Part shown: positions 1-6,904 of the stretch, in pieces
Position numbering within the stretch: the stretch's first letter is position 1
Layout of the letters: the number at the start of each line of letters is the position of its first letter
Source of the DNA: a bacterium
Lineage (GTDB): Bacteria > Desulfobacterota > Binatia > UBA12015
Direction of reading: 5' to 3'
Assembly: GCA_029976905.1 (NCBI GenBank)
Contig: JAPOLW010000143.1
Location: forward strand, 1-8,461
DNA: 8,461 nt
Program-made: the position numbers and the translations under genes
Notes under the pieces: generated by a model
Database searches by the model: none
What the model was told of the DNA's origin: nothing
Seen by the model: the letters and a program-made list of their open reading frames with translations, nothing else

Positions 1-531
1 CTGCTCGTCCAGGAGGCGCCGCAGAGCCTTGTCGGTGGGCAGCCGCGCGAAGCGCTGTGTCACGTTGCGGTCCGTGAGAGCCCGCAGGTCCATCAAGGCT
101 CCGCTCTGGCGACCGACGTCTTCGAGTAGCGCGCGCAGGGGGGCATCGGTCGCGTCGACGGTCAGCGTGTCGTCCACGTAGCGGACGACTGCCACCGCGT
201 GGGGCGCAGACGACTTCGCTGCAGGCGGCGACGCCGCTGCCTGCGCCGACGACTCCGCTGCCGCTCCGAGCGCCGCTGCCTGTGGCGACGACTCCGCTGC
301 CGCTCCGAGCGCCGCTGCCTGCGGCGACGACTCCGCTGCCGCGCGGGCCGCTGCCTGTGGCGACGACTCGGCCGCCGCTTGGGCCGCTGCCTGTGGCGAC
401 GACTCCGCTGCCGCTCCGAGCGCCGCTGCCTGTGGCGACGACCCGGCCACCGCGCCGCTCGCGACCAGACAAGCGGTGGCCGTACACGCAGTGACCAGAG
501 CGAGCAGGCGATCGGGGCCTCGTCGTCCCAT
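1..531 (-). CDS. Exported protein with Ala-rich repeat linker and STN-like domain (partial, C-terminus outside window)
   Basis: Reading the minus strand from ATG at 531 gives 177 uninterrupted codons ending exactly at base 1, so the gene continues off the left edge. An in-frame TAG lies five codons upstream and no other start codon falls between, which fixes the start; no strong Shine-Dalgarno is visible. Residues 1-29 look like a signal peptide: basic MGRRGPDR, then a hydrophobic core, with likely cleavage after AVA (27-29). Residues 30-100 are tandem 12-13-residue units of the form ESSPQAAALGAAA, a flexible Ala/Ser/Pro/Gln linker. Residues 113-177 resume ordinary sequence (LTVDATDAPLRALLEDVGRQ, then VTQRFARLPTDKALRRLL). 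This resembles the beta-alpha-beta STN or secretin/TonB N-terminal short domain and similar 'plugin' domains of exported Myxococcota proteins. The domain call is by pattern only. The full function cannot be judged without the missing C-terminus. Confidence 0.78.
   Translation of the reverse strand, partial: MGRRGPDRLLALVTACTATACLVASGAVAGSSPQAAALGAAAESSPQAAAQAAAESSPQAAARAAAESSPQAAALGAAAESSPQAAALGAAAESSAQAAASPPAAKSSAPHAVAVVRYVDDTLTVDATDAPLRALLEDVGRQSGALMDLRALTDRNVTQRFARLPTDKALRRLLDEQ
232..444 (-). repeat. 36/39-bp in-frame minisatellite encoding ESSPQAAA(LG)AAA units
   Basis: Five full units and one partial unit of a GC-rich repeat sit head to tail inside the minus-strand gene. On the plus strand the core unit includes GCCGCTGCCTGTGGCGACG followed by ACTCCGCTGCCGCTCCGAGC. 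Unit lengths in residues are 13, 12, 12, 13, 13 and about 8. All lengths are multiples of three bases, so gain or loss of units keeps the frame open. Units are nearly identical at DNA level, and differences fall mainly at the LG/Q/R position. This suggests recent expansion by slippage or unequal recombination. The same repeat opens spurious Arg-rich reading frames on the plus strand. Confidence 0.9.
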
Positions 532-609
532 GACGACACCAACCTAGACCCTGGTTTCGCCTGGAGGCAAGACACTCGACCGCGGTCGCCGGACCGGGTA
601 GCCAGGGGC

Positions 610-1422
610 GTGCGCCCGACTCTCTTCGAGATCCCGTGGTGGGGGGCCACCTTGCAGGCCTATCCCACCATGATCGCTCTCGCGGTCGTCGTGTGCCTGG
701 CGATCGGCCCGTGGTGGGCGGAGCGCCTGGAGGGACTTCCGCGCGGCCGCGTGTTTCGGGCGCTCGTCTGGGTCGGCGTGGCCACCTTCGTCGGTGGTCA
801 CCTGCACTTCCTCTTCGGAACCTGGCTCGGGTCCGGTGCCGACGACGGTTGGCGTTGGGGGCTGCATGCCGCCGGCGCGATCGTCGGCCTGACGGTCGCG
901 TCGCTGTTGGTGCCGTTGGCCTTCGGCCTGCCCATCGGGAAGTTCGTCGACGGCCTGGCACCGACGGTCGGAATCGGAATCTTCGCGGCCCGACTCGGTT
1001 GCCTTCTGCGCGGCTGCTGCTTTGGAGCGTTGTGCGAGGGAGCGTTCTGCATCCGGTTTCCCTCCGGCAGCATGGTGCACGCACTGCACGCCACCTACGG
1101 CCAACTCCCCGCCGGGGCGACCGTGTCGGCGCCGGTCTACCCGTTGCAGATCTACTTCGCCGCCTCGGCTCTGCTGGTGACGCTCGTCGCGTTGCTCGCC
1201 CGGCCACGCAAGCGGTACGACGGCCAGGTCGCCCTGCTGGCGTTACTCACCTTCTCCGGAAGCGCGGCTGCTCTGGAGTTTCTGCGCGCCGACGTCTTTC
1301 CGCGGGCCTACTGGGGCCCGCTGCCGCAGCTGGCGTGGGTTGCGCTCGGCCTGACCGCCACGTCGGTGGTCGGCCTCGCTACGGGCGGTTGGTTCGCCCG
1401 GCCGTCGCGCCGCGTCCCCTGA
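610..1422 (+). CDS. Prolipoprotein diacylglyceryl transferase (Lgt) family membrane protein, divergent
   Basis: The 270-aa product from GTG 610 begins MRPTLFEIPWWGATLQAYPTM, matching the usual Lgt N-terminus (M.P.LFEIG....HSYG.MIA). This decides the start although the frame stays open far upstream and no good Shine-Dalgarno is seen. Lgt enzymes move diacylglycerol from phosphatidylglycerol to the lipobox Cys of prolipoproteins in the inner membrane. Visible family features are a His at residue 86 in GLHAAGAIVG (usual FHGG), the core RLGCLLRGCCFG at 128-139 with R128 at the place of E. coli R143, PVYPLQIYFA at 175-184, and ALEFLRAD at 221-228 with E223 matching E243. Seven hydrophobic segments are plausible and the length is normal. 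Oddities: HGG is HAA, and the Arg four residues before E223 (R239 in E. coli, essential) is Ala219. It may therefore be a paralogue with altered activity. It is divergent from the exported protein at 531. Confidence 0.8.
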   Translation: MRPTLFEIPWWGATLQAYPTMIALAVVVCLAIGPWWAERLEGLPRGRVFRALVWVGVATFVGGHLHFLFGTWLGSGADDGWRWGLHAAGAIVGLTVASLLVPLAFGLPIGKFVDGLAPTVGIGIFAARLGCLLRGCCFGALCEGAFCIRFPSGSMVHALHATYGQLPAGATVSAPVYPLQIYFAASALLVTLVALLARPRKRYDGQVALLALLTFSGSAAALEFLRADVFPRAYWGPLPQLAWVALGLTATSVVGLATGGWFARPSRRVP

Positions 1423-1508
1423 GGCGTGCACGGCCGGACCGACGACGAGGCGCCGGTCCGCGCCCGACCGAACGGATTTCGTCCTCTGCCGTGCGGGATC
1501 TTCTTCCT

Positions 1509-1538
1509 ATTGCGGGATTTTTTGGGGTTTGTAAAAAG
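1509..1538 (+). promoter_or_regulatory. Weak candidate promoter upstream of the VCBS repeat gene
   Basis: The 143-bp gap 1423-1565 becomes conspicuously AT-rich at about 1501-1540, against a GC-rich background. Within it TTGCGG (1510-1515) and TAAAAA (1532-1537) are spaced by 16 bases, matching the sigma70 consensus at 3/6 and 4/6. The local AT dip and the strong ribosome binding site downstream support some promoter here. The exact boxes are uncertain. Confidence 0.3.
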
Positions 1539-1553
1539 TTTCGGCAGAGGCGC

Positions 1554-1559
1554 AAGGAG
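1554..1559 (+). promoter_or_regulatory. Shine-Dalgarno AAGGAG for the VCBS repeat gene
   Basis: AAGGAG lies six bases before ATG 1566. It selects this ATG as the start even though the reading frame is open as far back as 636, across the Lgt-like gene. No other ATG, GTG or TTG occurs in frame between 1566 and the signal-peptide core. Confidence 0.75.
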
Positions 1560-1565
1560 AGCGCG

Positions 1566-3794
1566 ATGAGGGGACATCCGCGGAGCTTCGACAGCCACCC
1601 CGGCTCCCGGGAGATCGGGTGCGTCGACCTGGATGTCGCGCGCACCCTCCTGGCGGGAGCCAGCGCCGAACTGGGCCGTCTCGCGTTCACCCGGGGTGCC
1701 CACCGCCGTACGGCGGGGCGACTTCGGCGTGCCCTGGCAGCCCTGACGCTGGCCACCGGCCTTCTCGGGGCCCCTCTGCCCGGCCCGGCATCGGCGTCGA
1801 CTGCCCGTTTCCAGAAGGCCTACCGTGGCGAAGGTCTCCCGACCGTCAAATTTGCCCGTCCCACCCTCGCCGACATCGACAGGGACGGCGATCTCGACCT
1901 TCTCGTAGGGGAGTGGTTCGGGGAAACCGTCGTCTCCGAAAATACGGGCACACCCTTCGCACCCGCCTTCGCGCCCGCCATCAAAGACGCCTTCGGCCTC
2001 GCCGACGTCGGAAACTTCGCCACGCCGGACCTGGTCGACATCGATGGTGACGGCGATTTCGATGTCTTCGTTGGCGAGTCCTACGGTGACACACGTTTCT
2101 TCGAGAATACGGGCTCACCCGCGACGCCCGCCTTCGCCGTCGCGATCGTGAACCCCTTCGGCCTCGCCAACGTCGGCTACCAGGCCACGCCGAAACTGGC
2201 CGACATCGACGGCGACGGCGACTACGACGCCTTCCTCGGCAACTCCGACGGCAACATCACATTCTTCGAGAACACGGGCACACCCAGCGCCCCCGCCTTC
2301 ACCTCCGCAATCGTGAACCCCTTCGGCCTCGCCAACGTCGGCCGGATCATCAGACCGGACCTTGTCGACATCGACGGCGACGGCGACCTCGATATCTTCG
2401 GCGGCGAGACCGAGAGCTACCTGTACTTCTTCGAGAATACGGGCTCATCCGCGGCGCCCGCCTTTGCTCCCCCTTCCGTGGGGGCCTTCGGCATCGGGAG
2501 CTTTGCCGACCCCACCGAACCCGGTTCCAGTCTGCGGTCGGTCTCGCCAGCCTTCGCCGACATCGACGGCGATGGCGACTTCGACGCCTTCGCCGGGGAC
2601 CGGGGCGGCGCGATGGCCTTCTTCGCGAACACGGGCTCATCCACCGCACCTGCCTTTGCCTCCGTCCCAGCAAACCCCTTCAGACTCACCGATGTCGGTG
2701 AGGCTTGCTCACCCGCCCTGGCCGATATGGATGGCGACGGGGATCTGGACGCACTCTCTGGTGCCTACGACGGCCACAGTCGATTCTTCGAGAACACCGG
2801 CTCCCCTTCCACGCCGGCCTTCGCTCCCGCGGTCATCGACCCCTTTGGCCTCACCGACGTGGGCGCAGATGCAACGCCCGCGCTCGTCGACATCGATGGC
2901 GACGGTGATTTCGATGTCTTCATTGGTGAGTTCTACGGAGACACACATTTCTTCGAGAACACAGGCTCATCCACGGCGCCCGCCTTCGCCGCCCCGGTCG
3001 TGAACCCCTTCCGCCTGCGCAACGTCCGATACGCTCCCAGGCCAGAGCTGGTCGACATCGATGGCGACGGTGACTTCGACCTGTTCATCGGGACCTACAA
3101 CGACCCCTACGCGCGCGGGAGCGAAAACTTCGGGGACATACGCTTCTTGAAGAACGTCGGGTCCCCTGACGCTCCATCCTTCGCCCGCCCCGTCGTCAAC
3201 CCGTTCGGCCTCGACCAGGCCGGGGAGTATCTCTCGTACGCTGCACCGAGGCTGAGCGACATCGACGGCGACGGCGACTACGACGCCTTCGTAGGCGATT
3301 CGTACGGCGATACGCGCTTCTTCGAAAATACGGGCTCCGCAAACGCACCGGCCTTCGCGCCCGCGGTCATGAACCCCTTTGGGCTCACCAACGTCCCCGA
3401 GAATGCCATCCCGGCCCTCGTCGACATCGACCACGACGGCGACGTCGATGTCCTCGCCGGGGCCTACGACGGCGAAACGCATTTCTTCGAGAACCTCGCT
3501 TCGAATTGCGGCGACGGGACGTTGCAACTCAGCGAAACATGCGACGATGGCAACACGCTCGATGGAGATTGCTGTTCGGCCACGTGCCAGTACGAGCTCG
3601 CTGGAAGCCCATGCGGCAATGACGGCAACGCCTGCACGACGGGCGCGACCTGCGATGGCGCTGGCCTGTGTGGGACGTGCAGCGCCCCGCTTGGAGGCGT
3701 CGGTGCCACGTGCGGCTCTTTCTGCGGCGGGGTGATCCAGTGCAAGCAGCCAGCGCCTGGCGTGTGCACATGCGGAGGTCCGACGACACAGTGA
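1566..3794 (+). CDS. Secreted VCBS/FG-GAP repeat protein with myxobacterial Cys-rich C-terminus
   Basis: The product is 742 aa. A hydrophobic export signal lies at residues 55-69, preceded by RRTAGRLRR, with probable cleavage after ASA (75-77). An unusual 50-residue N-terminal extension precedes it. Ten repeats follow, each opening with an acidic loop D.DGDGD.D that starts at residues 103, 158, 213, 268, 332, 387, 442, 497, 565 and 620. A typical unit is (V/A)DIDGDGDFDVFVG, then FFENTGS, then APAF, then NPFGL.NVG. Such VCBS/FG-GAP units form beta-propeller blades that bind calcium through Asp loops, usually in surface or secreted proteins. Residues 648-674 match the myxobacterial disulfide repeat (CGDG, E.CDDGN, GDCCS..C). 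A second Cys-rich stretch runs to the end. No membrane anchor or sorting tail is seen. A role in adhesion or surface structure is inference. The gene appears monocistronic and faces the convergent sulfatase operon. Confidence 0.9.
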   Translation: MRGHPRSFDSHPGSREIGCVDLDVARTLLAGASAELGRLAFTRGAHRRTAGRLRRALAALTLATGLLGAPLPGPASASTARFQKAYRGEGLPTVKFARPTLADIDRDGDLDLLVGEWFGETVVSENTGTPFAPAFAPAIKDAFGLADVGNFATPDLVDIDGDGDFDVFVGESYGDTRFFENTGSPATPAFAVAIVNPFGLANVGYQATPKLADIDGDGDYDAFLGNSDGNITFFENTGTPSAPAFTSAIVNPFGLANVGRIIRPDLVDIDGDGDLDIFGGETESYLYFFENTGSSAAPAFAPPSVGAFGIGSFADPTEPGSSLRSVSPAFADIDGDGDFDAFAGDRGGAMAFFANTGSSTAPAFASVPANPFRLTDVGEACSPALADMDGDGDLDALSGAYDGHSRFFENTGSPSTPAFAPAVIDPFGLTDVGADATPALVDIDGDGDFDVFIGEFYGDTHFFENTGSSTAPAFAAPVVNPFRLRNVRYAPRPELVDIDGDGDFDLFIGTYNDPYARGSENFGDIRFLKNVGSPDAPSFARPVVNPFGLDQAGEYLSYAAPRLSDIDGDGDYDAFVGDSYGDTRFFENTGSANAPAFAPAVMNPFGLTNVPENAIPALVDIDHDGDVDVLAGAYDGETHFFENLASNCGDGTLQLSETCDDGNTLDGDCCSATCQYELAGSPCGNDGNACTTGATCDGAGLCGTCSAPLGGVGATCGSFCGGVIQCKQPAPGVCTCGGPTTQ
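1845..3506 (+). repeat. Ten-unit 165-bp tandem repeat array (VCBS blades)
   Basis: The DNA repeats with a strict 165-bp (55-codon) period in seven of nine intervals. The other two are 192 bp (unit 4 to 5) and 204 bp (unit 8 to 9), from in-frame insertions of 9 and 13 codons. Conserved strings include GACATCGA(C/T)GG(C/T)GACGG and TTCTTCGAGAA(T/C)ACGGGC, recurring across most units. Units 1 and 10 diverge most (DRDGD, DHDGD), as expected for array edges. High nucleotide identity makes the array prone to recombination and to assembly collapse. Confidence 0.88.
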
Positions 3795-3851
3795 CGGGCC
3801 TCCCGGTCGGCTGACGAAGTGGAGAAGGAAAGCGGTCAGGAGGCGCGCGTC

Positions 3852-4130
3852 CTATCGAGCCCTGCGCACCCAGAGCGCGTAGGACTCGCCTTCGACCAAC
3901 TCCGCGGGCAAGCGGATCGTAAGCGCATCCGCTTCGGGGGTGCTGATGTTGACGAATTCGGCCCAGCCCGCGCTCGCCGAGTTGCCGACGGGCAGAAGGG
4001 GCGGCGCCGCGGGAATGCTCGTCGTATCCGCCACCTGCGCATAGACGATCTCGGAGGGCTCCGAGAATCCCTGGCCCCCGAGCACGAGCAGGTCGTCGGG
4101 GCCGGCACCGACGTCTTCCGAGCCCCTCAA
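3852..4130 (-). pseudogene. Truncated TIG-like domain fragment downstream of the sulfatase
   Basis: From a possible TTG at 4130, this frame encodes 92 residues ending at TAG (3854-3852). The text DDLLVLGGQGFSEPSEIVYAQ, then LTIRLPAELVEGESYALWVR, looks like a genuine Ig-like/TIG-type accessory domain. Such domains are found near the N-terminus of secreted carbohydrate-active or beta-helix proteins, where a GWS-type continuation usually follows YALWVR. Here the frame stops at once, and there is no signal peptide or Shine-Dalgarno. Codon choice is as GC-rich and coding-like as in neighbouring genes. The TTG overlaps the sulfatase stop (TTGA), so coupled translation is possible, but a leftover of a larger gene is more likely. 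The same frame stays open upstream to 4382, inside the sulfatase, but that part reads as an Arg-rich shadow. The family call is from pattern memory. Confidence 0.5.
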
Positions 4131-5737
4131 GGCGCGGCGTCCGCGCTTTGGTCGGCCGGGTCGGAGCCGGGGAGGAAGGGGACGTACTCGCGCACCTTGC
4201 GCTCGATGAACATCCATTTGATCGCCGAGAGGCTCGCCTCGATCTGGCTCTGCGAGAGAAGCGGCACCTCGATCTTGCCGCGCCAGGAGACCCGCTCCGA
4301 ACCGCCCGGCTCGATCAGGCCGTAGTCCTCGAGGCTGAAGAGCAGACGGATGATGGGCTCGAGGGCGGGGCGGAAGGTCCACATGTGCGTGGCGAGCAGA
4401 TCGGTCTGCTCGCGCTGGTCCGCGGCGACGTTGTAGACGCGCGGAGCGAAGAGATCAAAGACGCGGCGGTCGGTGCGGTCGAGGTCGACGCCCTTCAAGT
4501 GGATCTTGAACTGCCGCCACTTCACCGCCATGAGCGTCCCGTTCCAGAAGAAGAGGACGTGCTCGCGGGCGGATTTGTCGGACGACCCGAACCACAACGC
4601 ACTCTGATCGAGGCCGTCGATGCCGCGGTCGTCGGGGAGGTCGGCGCCGGCGACCGACGCGAGCGTCGGATAGAGATCGTGGATGCTCACGATCTCGTTG
4701 GTCTCGGTCGCCGCCGGGACGTGGCCCGGCCAGCGCACGAACATCGGCGTGCGGATCGACCCTTCGTGTACGTTGCCGAGGTAGCCGGTGTAGGGACCCG
4801 GACTTCCCACGTACGGATAGGCGTTCATGTCCGGTCCGTTGTCGCTGGCGTAGATCACCAGGGTGTCGTCGGCGATCCCGGCCGCCTCGAGCCCATCGAG
4901 CACCTGCCCCACGCGGTGGTCGTGCTCGAGCATGACGTCGGCGAAGGACCCGTTGCCGGAGCGACCGGCGAAGTCGGGATGCGGCAGAACCGGGTGGTGG
5001 GGGTGCGACCACGCCACGAAGAGGAAGAAGGGGGCGTCCCCGTTTGCGTGCGATTCGATGAAGCGGACGGACTTCTCGGCAATGATCGCGTCGATCTGCG
5101 GACGGTTCGCCTCGGTATAGGGCTCGAGCGCACGCGCTCGCTCGCCCCGGCGCCCCTCCCATAGCCGATGGGTCTCGGCGAGGCTGGGGTCGAAGCCGGG
5201 TGAGCTCGCGTGCAGGACCACGTCGGTGCTGAACGGAAACCCCCACCAATCGTCGAAGCCCTGATCGTTGGGCAGACGGCCGGGCTCGCCGCCGAGGTGC
5301 CACTTGCCGTACATGGCGGTGTCGTAACCCGCGTCGGAGAGCAACTCGGCGATCGTGTATTCCCAGGGCGCGAGCCCATTGGGCAGGCCCGGCGGCGCGG
5401 CGCGCAGGGTGCCCGATCGGATTGCATACCGTCCGGTCATGAGCGCCGAGCGCGACGGCGAGCACTCGGCTTCGACGTTGAAGTTGGTAAAGCGCATGCC
5501 CTGCTTGGCCAGCCGGTCCAGCCGGGGTGTCGGCGCCATGCGGATCGCGCCGCCTCCGTAGGACCCGAGGTCGCCAAAGCCGAGGTTGTCGCTCAGGAAG
5601 AGGACGATGTTGGGGCGCTCGGCCGCGCCCGCCGACCCTACCGCGGCGAGCGCGACCAGAAACGCCCCCATGGCACGACGCAACGGTCGAGTCCGGAGCA
5701 CCCACCGCTCGCGATTCCGGCCAAAGGCCCGGGACAC
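4127..5737 (-). CDS. Exported formylglycine-dependent arylsulfatase
   Basis: The 536-aa product is a type I (Cys) sulfatase that hydrolyses sulfate esters. The signature CSPSRSALMTGR begins at C92, the residue converted to formylglycine by a separate FGE that is not in this window. Other active-site elements are SDNLGFGDLG (D50; the second metal Asp is Asn, as in many bacterial members), GKWHLG (K145, H147), SHPHHPV (from 244) and SDNGPD (D299, N300). A signal peptide is clear (RRAMGAFLVALAAVGSAGA, then AERPN), indicating action in the periplasm or outside. The GTG at 5737 lies one base after the amidohydrolase stop, favouring coupled translation. GTG 5701 would give a more typical 27-residue signal peptide, and ATG 5671 would lose its basic n-region. 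Length is within the usual range for arylsulfatases. The substrate, whether aryl, alkyl, steroid or polysaccharide sulfate, cannot be told. Confidence 0.93.
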   Translation of the reverse strand: MSRAFGRNRERWVLRTRPLRRAMGAFLVALAAVGSAGAAERPNIVLFLSDNLGFGDLGSYGGGAIRMAPTPRLDRLAKQGMRFTNFNVEAECSPSRSALMTGRYAIRSGTLRAAPPGLPNGLAPWEYTIAELLSDAGYDTAMYGKWHLGGEPGRLPNDQGFDDWWGFPFSTDVVLHASSPGFDPSLAETHRLWEGRRGERARALEPYTEANRPQIDAIIAEKSVRFIESHANGDAPFFLFVAWSHPHHPVLPHPDFAGRSGNGSFADVMLEHDHRVGQVLDGLEAAGIADDTLVIYASDNGPDMNAYPYVGSPGPYTGYLGNVHEGSIRTPMFVRWPGHVPAATETNEIVSIHDLYPTLASVAGADLPDDRGIDGLDQSALWFGSSDKSAREHVLFFWNGTLMAVKWRQFKIHLKGVDLDRTDRRVFDLFAPRVYNVAADQREQTDLLATHMWTFRPALEPIIRLLFSLEDYGLIEPGGSERVSWRGKIEVPLLSQSQIEASLSAIKWMFIERKVREYVPFLPGSDPADQSADAAP

Positions 5738-5738
5738 G

Positions 5739-6875
5739 CTAGAGACCCATCATACGATCGAAGTTCGCCGAATAGAATCCGTCGCGGGCACCCTCCCCGA
5801 GGTCGCCGAGCGACGCCTCGAAGCGCTTGAGCGGATCGCGGCCCCCCTCGGGGTGCGGATAGTCGGACGAGAAGAGGAAGAGGTCTTCTCCCGCCTGTTC
5901 GATCATCCAACCGACCGGCTCGGTCGGAAAGGGGGTGAACCACAGGTGGTCGTGCACATACTCCGAGGCGCGACGCGGCAGCTTCAAGGCCGGCTCGGTG
6001 CGCGCGAAGGTTTCCTGGGCAATGTCCATGCGGCGCAGCCAGGGCACGACCCACATCGCGCCCTGCTCGATCACGCCACCGCGCAGACGCGGGAAGGTCT
6101 CGAACATGCCGTCGAGGACCATGCACGACACGAACGTCTCCGGCGCATTGTGCAGGCACATGAAATCCTTCGAGCGGATGTTCTCTCCACCACCGAGGAA
6201 GTCGGTCGTCGGGGGTTTTCCGTTTTCGTGGAAGGAGCGCCGCAGGGGCCGGCCGCCGCCACCGATATGCAGCATGAAGGGAATGCCGGTGTCCTCGAGG
6301 TGCGCCCAGAAGGGATGGTAGTCGGGGTGGAAGGGCGAGAGGTCCCCGGCGGGCAGGGAGGGAACGAGGAGAGCGCCACACCCGAGACGGATCGCCTCGC
6401 GCGCCTCTTCGAGCACGCGGACGGGATCGCCCCACGGGACGAACGCGACGCCGATCAGGCGCGGATCATCGGCGCAGAACTCGGCCATGGCGCGATTGTG
6501 CGCGCGCGTCCCCCCGTAGAGGAGTTCCGCATCCGGCCCCGTAAACTGCGTGGCCGCGAAGGTGCTGAAGACCAATTGCTTGTCGAAGCCGAGCAGGTCG
6601 AGGGCGCGGCTGCGCTCGGTGGGATCGAAGGCGCCGAGCGCGGACCACCCCTTGGCACTCATCAGCCGGTTCTCGAGAGCGCGCGCGGCCTCGGGGTCGT
6701 TGCGGCGCGCACTCGCCTCGTCCACCGCCTTCTCGGCGAGCGCGCCCGCGCCGCCCAGATGCAGAGGGCGGATGCGCTCCCGGATCCCCGGGTCGGCGTA
6801 GCGCGGCAACCAGTCCCGAAGCTCCATGATGTGACTGTCGGCGTCGTGATACGTGCGTCCGCTCGCGTAGGGCAT
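5739..6875 (-). CDS. Amidohydrolase-2 family metal-dependent hydrolase/decarboxylase
   Basis: The 378-aa protein has the ACMSD-like amidohydrolase_2 TIM-barrel layout. It opens with DADSHIME (11-18), where the usual HxH metal pair is DxH. It continues with HPDYHPFWAHLEDTGIPFML then H203 (barrel-strand His), GVIEQGA with E270, and SSDYPHPEGG with the catalytic-type D338 and H341. Family members hydrolyse or decarboxylate small, often aromatic, acids using one divalent metal. No signal peptide is present, so it is cytoplasmic. ATG 6875 is preceded by GGAGGA at the proper distance. It is the first gene of an operon: the sulfatase GTG begins one base after its TAG. This pairing suggests sequential steps on one sulfated compound, which is inference. 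The exact reaction and substrate are unknown. Confidence 0.92.
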   Translation of the reverse strand: MPYASGRTYHDADSHIMELRDWLPRYADPGIRERIRPLHLGGAGALAEKAVDEASARRNDPEAARALENRLMSAKGWSALGAFDPTERSRALDLLGFDKQLVFSTFAATQFTGPDAELLYGGTRAHNRAMAEFCADDPRLIGVAFVPWGDPVRVLEEAREAIRLGCGALLVPSLPAGDLSPFHPDYHPFWAHLEDTGIPFMLHIGGGGRPLRRSFHENGKPPTTDFLGGGENIRSKDFMCLHNAPETFVSCMVLDGMFETFPRLRGGVIEQGAMWVVPWLRRMDIAQETFARTEPALKLPRRASEYVHDHLWFTPFPTEPVGWMIEQAGEDLFLFSSDYPHPEGGRDPLKRFEASLGDLGEGARDGFYSANFDRMMGL

Positions 6876-6880
6876 AGGCT

Positions 6881-6886
6881 TCCTCC
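6881..6886 (-). promoter_or_regulatory. Shine-Dalgarno GGAGGA for the amidohydrolase gene
   Basis: On the minus strand GGAGGA precedes ATG 6875 by five bases. It is the strongest ribosome binding site in the window and fixes this start. Confidence 0.8.
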
Positions 6887-6904
6887 GTGCTGGCTCGTGG
6901 GCCG

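Noticed and set aside
199..609. Open plus-strand frame upstream of and continuous with the Lgt-like gene, encoding Arg/Leu-rich repeats
   Set aside because: It is the complement of the Ala-rich minisatellite of the minus-strand gene. Its low-complexity RRRLRCRSERRCL text has no relation to Lgt N-termini, which begin properly at GTG 610.
532..609. Divergent promoters between the STN-like gene and the Lgt-like gene
   Set aside because: The region must hold control signals, but only weak matches were found (for example TTGCCT with TCTAGG on the minus strand, 3/6 in the -10), too poor to annotate.
1435..1460. CGGACCG...CGGTCCG inverted repeat after the Lgt-like gene as a terminator
   Set aside because: The stem is only seven pairs with a 12-nt loop and no T-tract follows, so intrinsic termination is not supported.
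636..1565. Plus-strand frame open ahead of the VCBS repeat gene
   Set aside because: It overlaps the Lgt-like gene in another frame and is Arg-rich shadow sequence. The strong AAGGAG places the true start at 1566.
3795..3851. Bidirectional terminator between convergent genes
   Set aside because: No convincing hairpin with flanking T or A tracts was seen in these 57 bases.
4148..5164. 338-codon plus-strand frame opposite the sulfatase
   Set aside because: The sulfatase frame has all catalytic motifs, while this one has only the acidic/basic bias of an antisense shadow.
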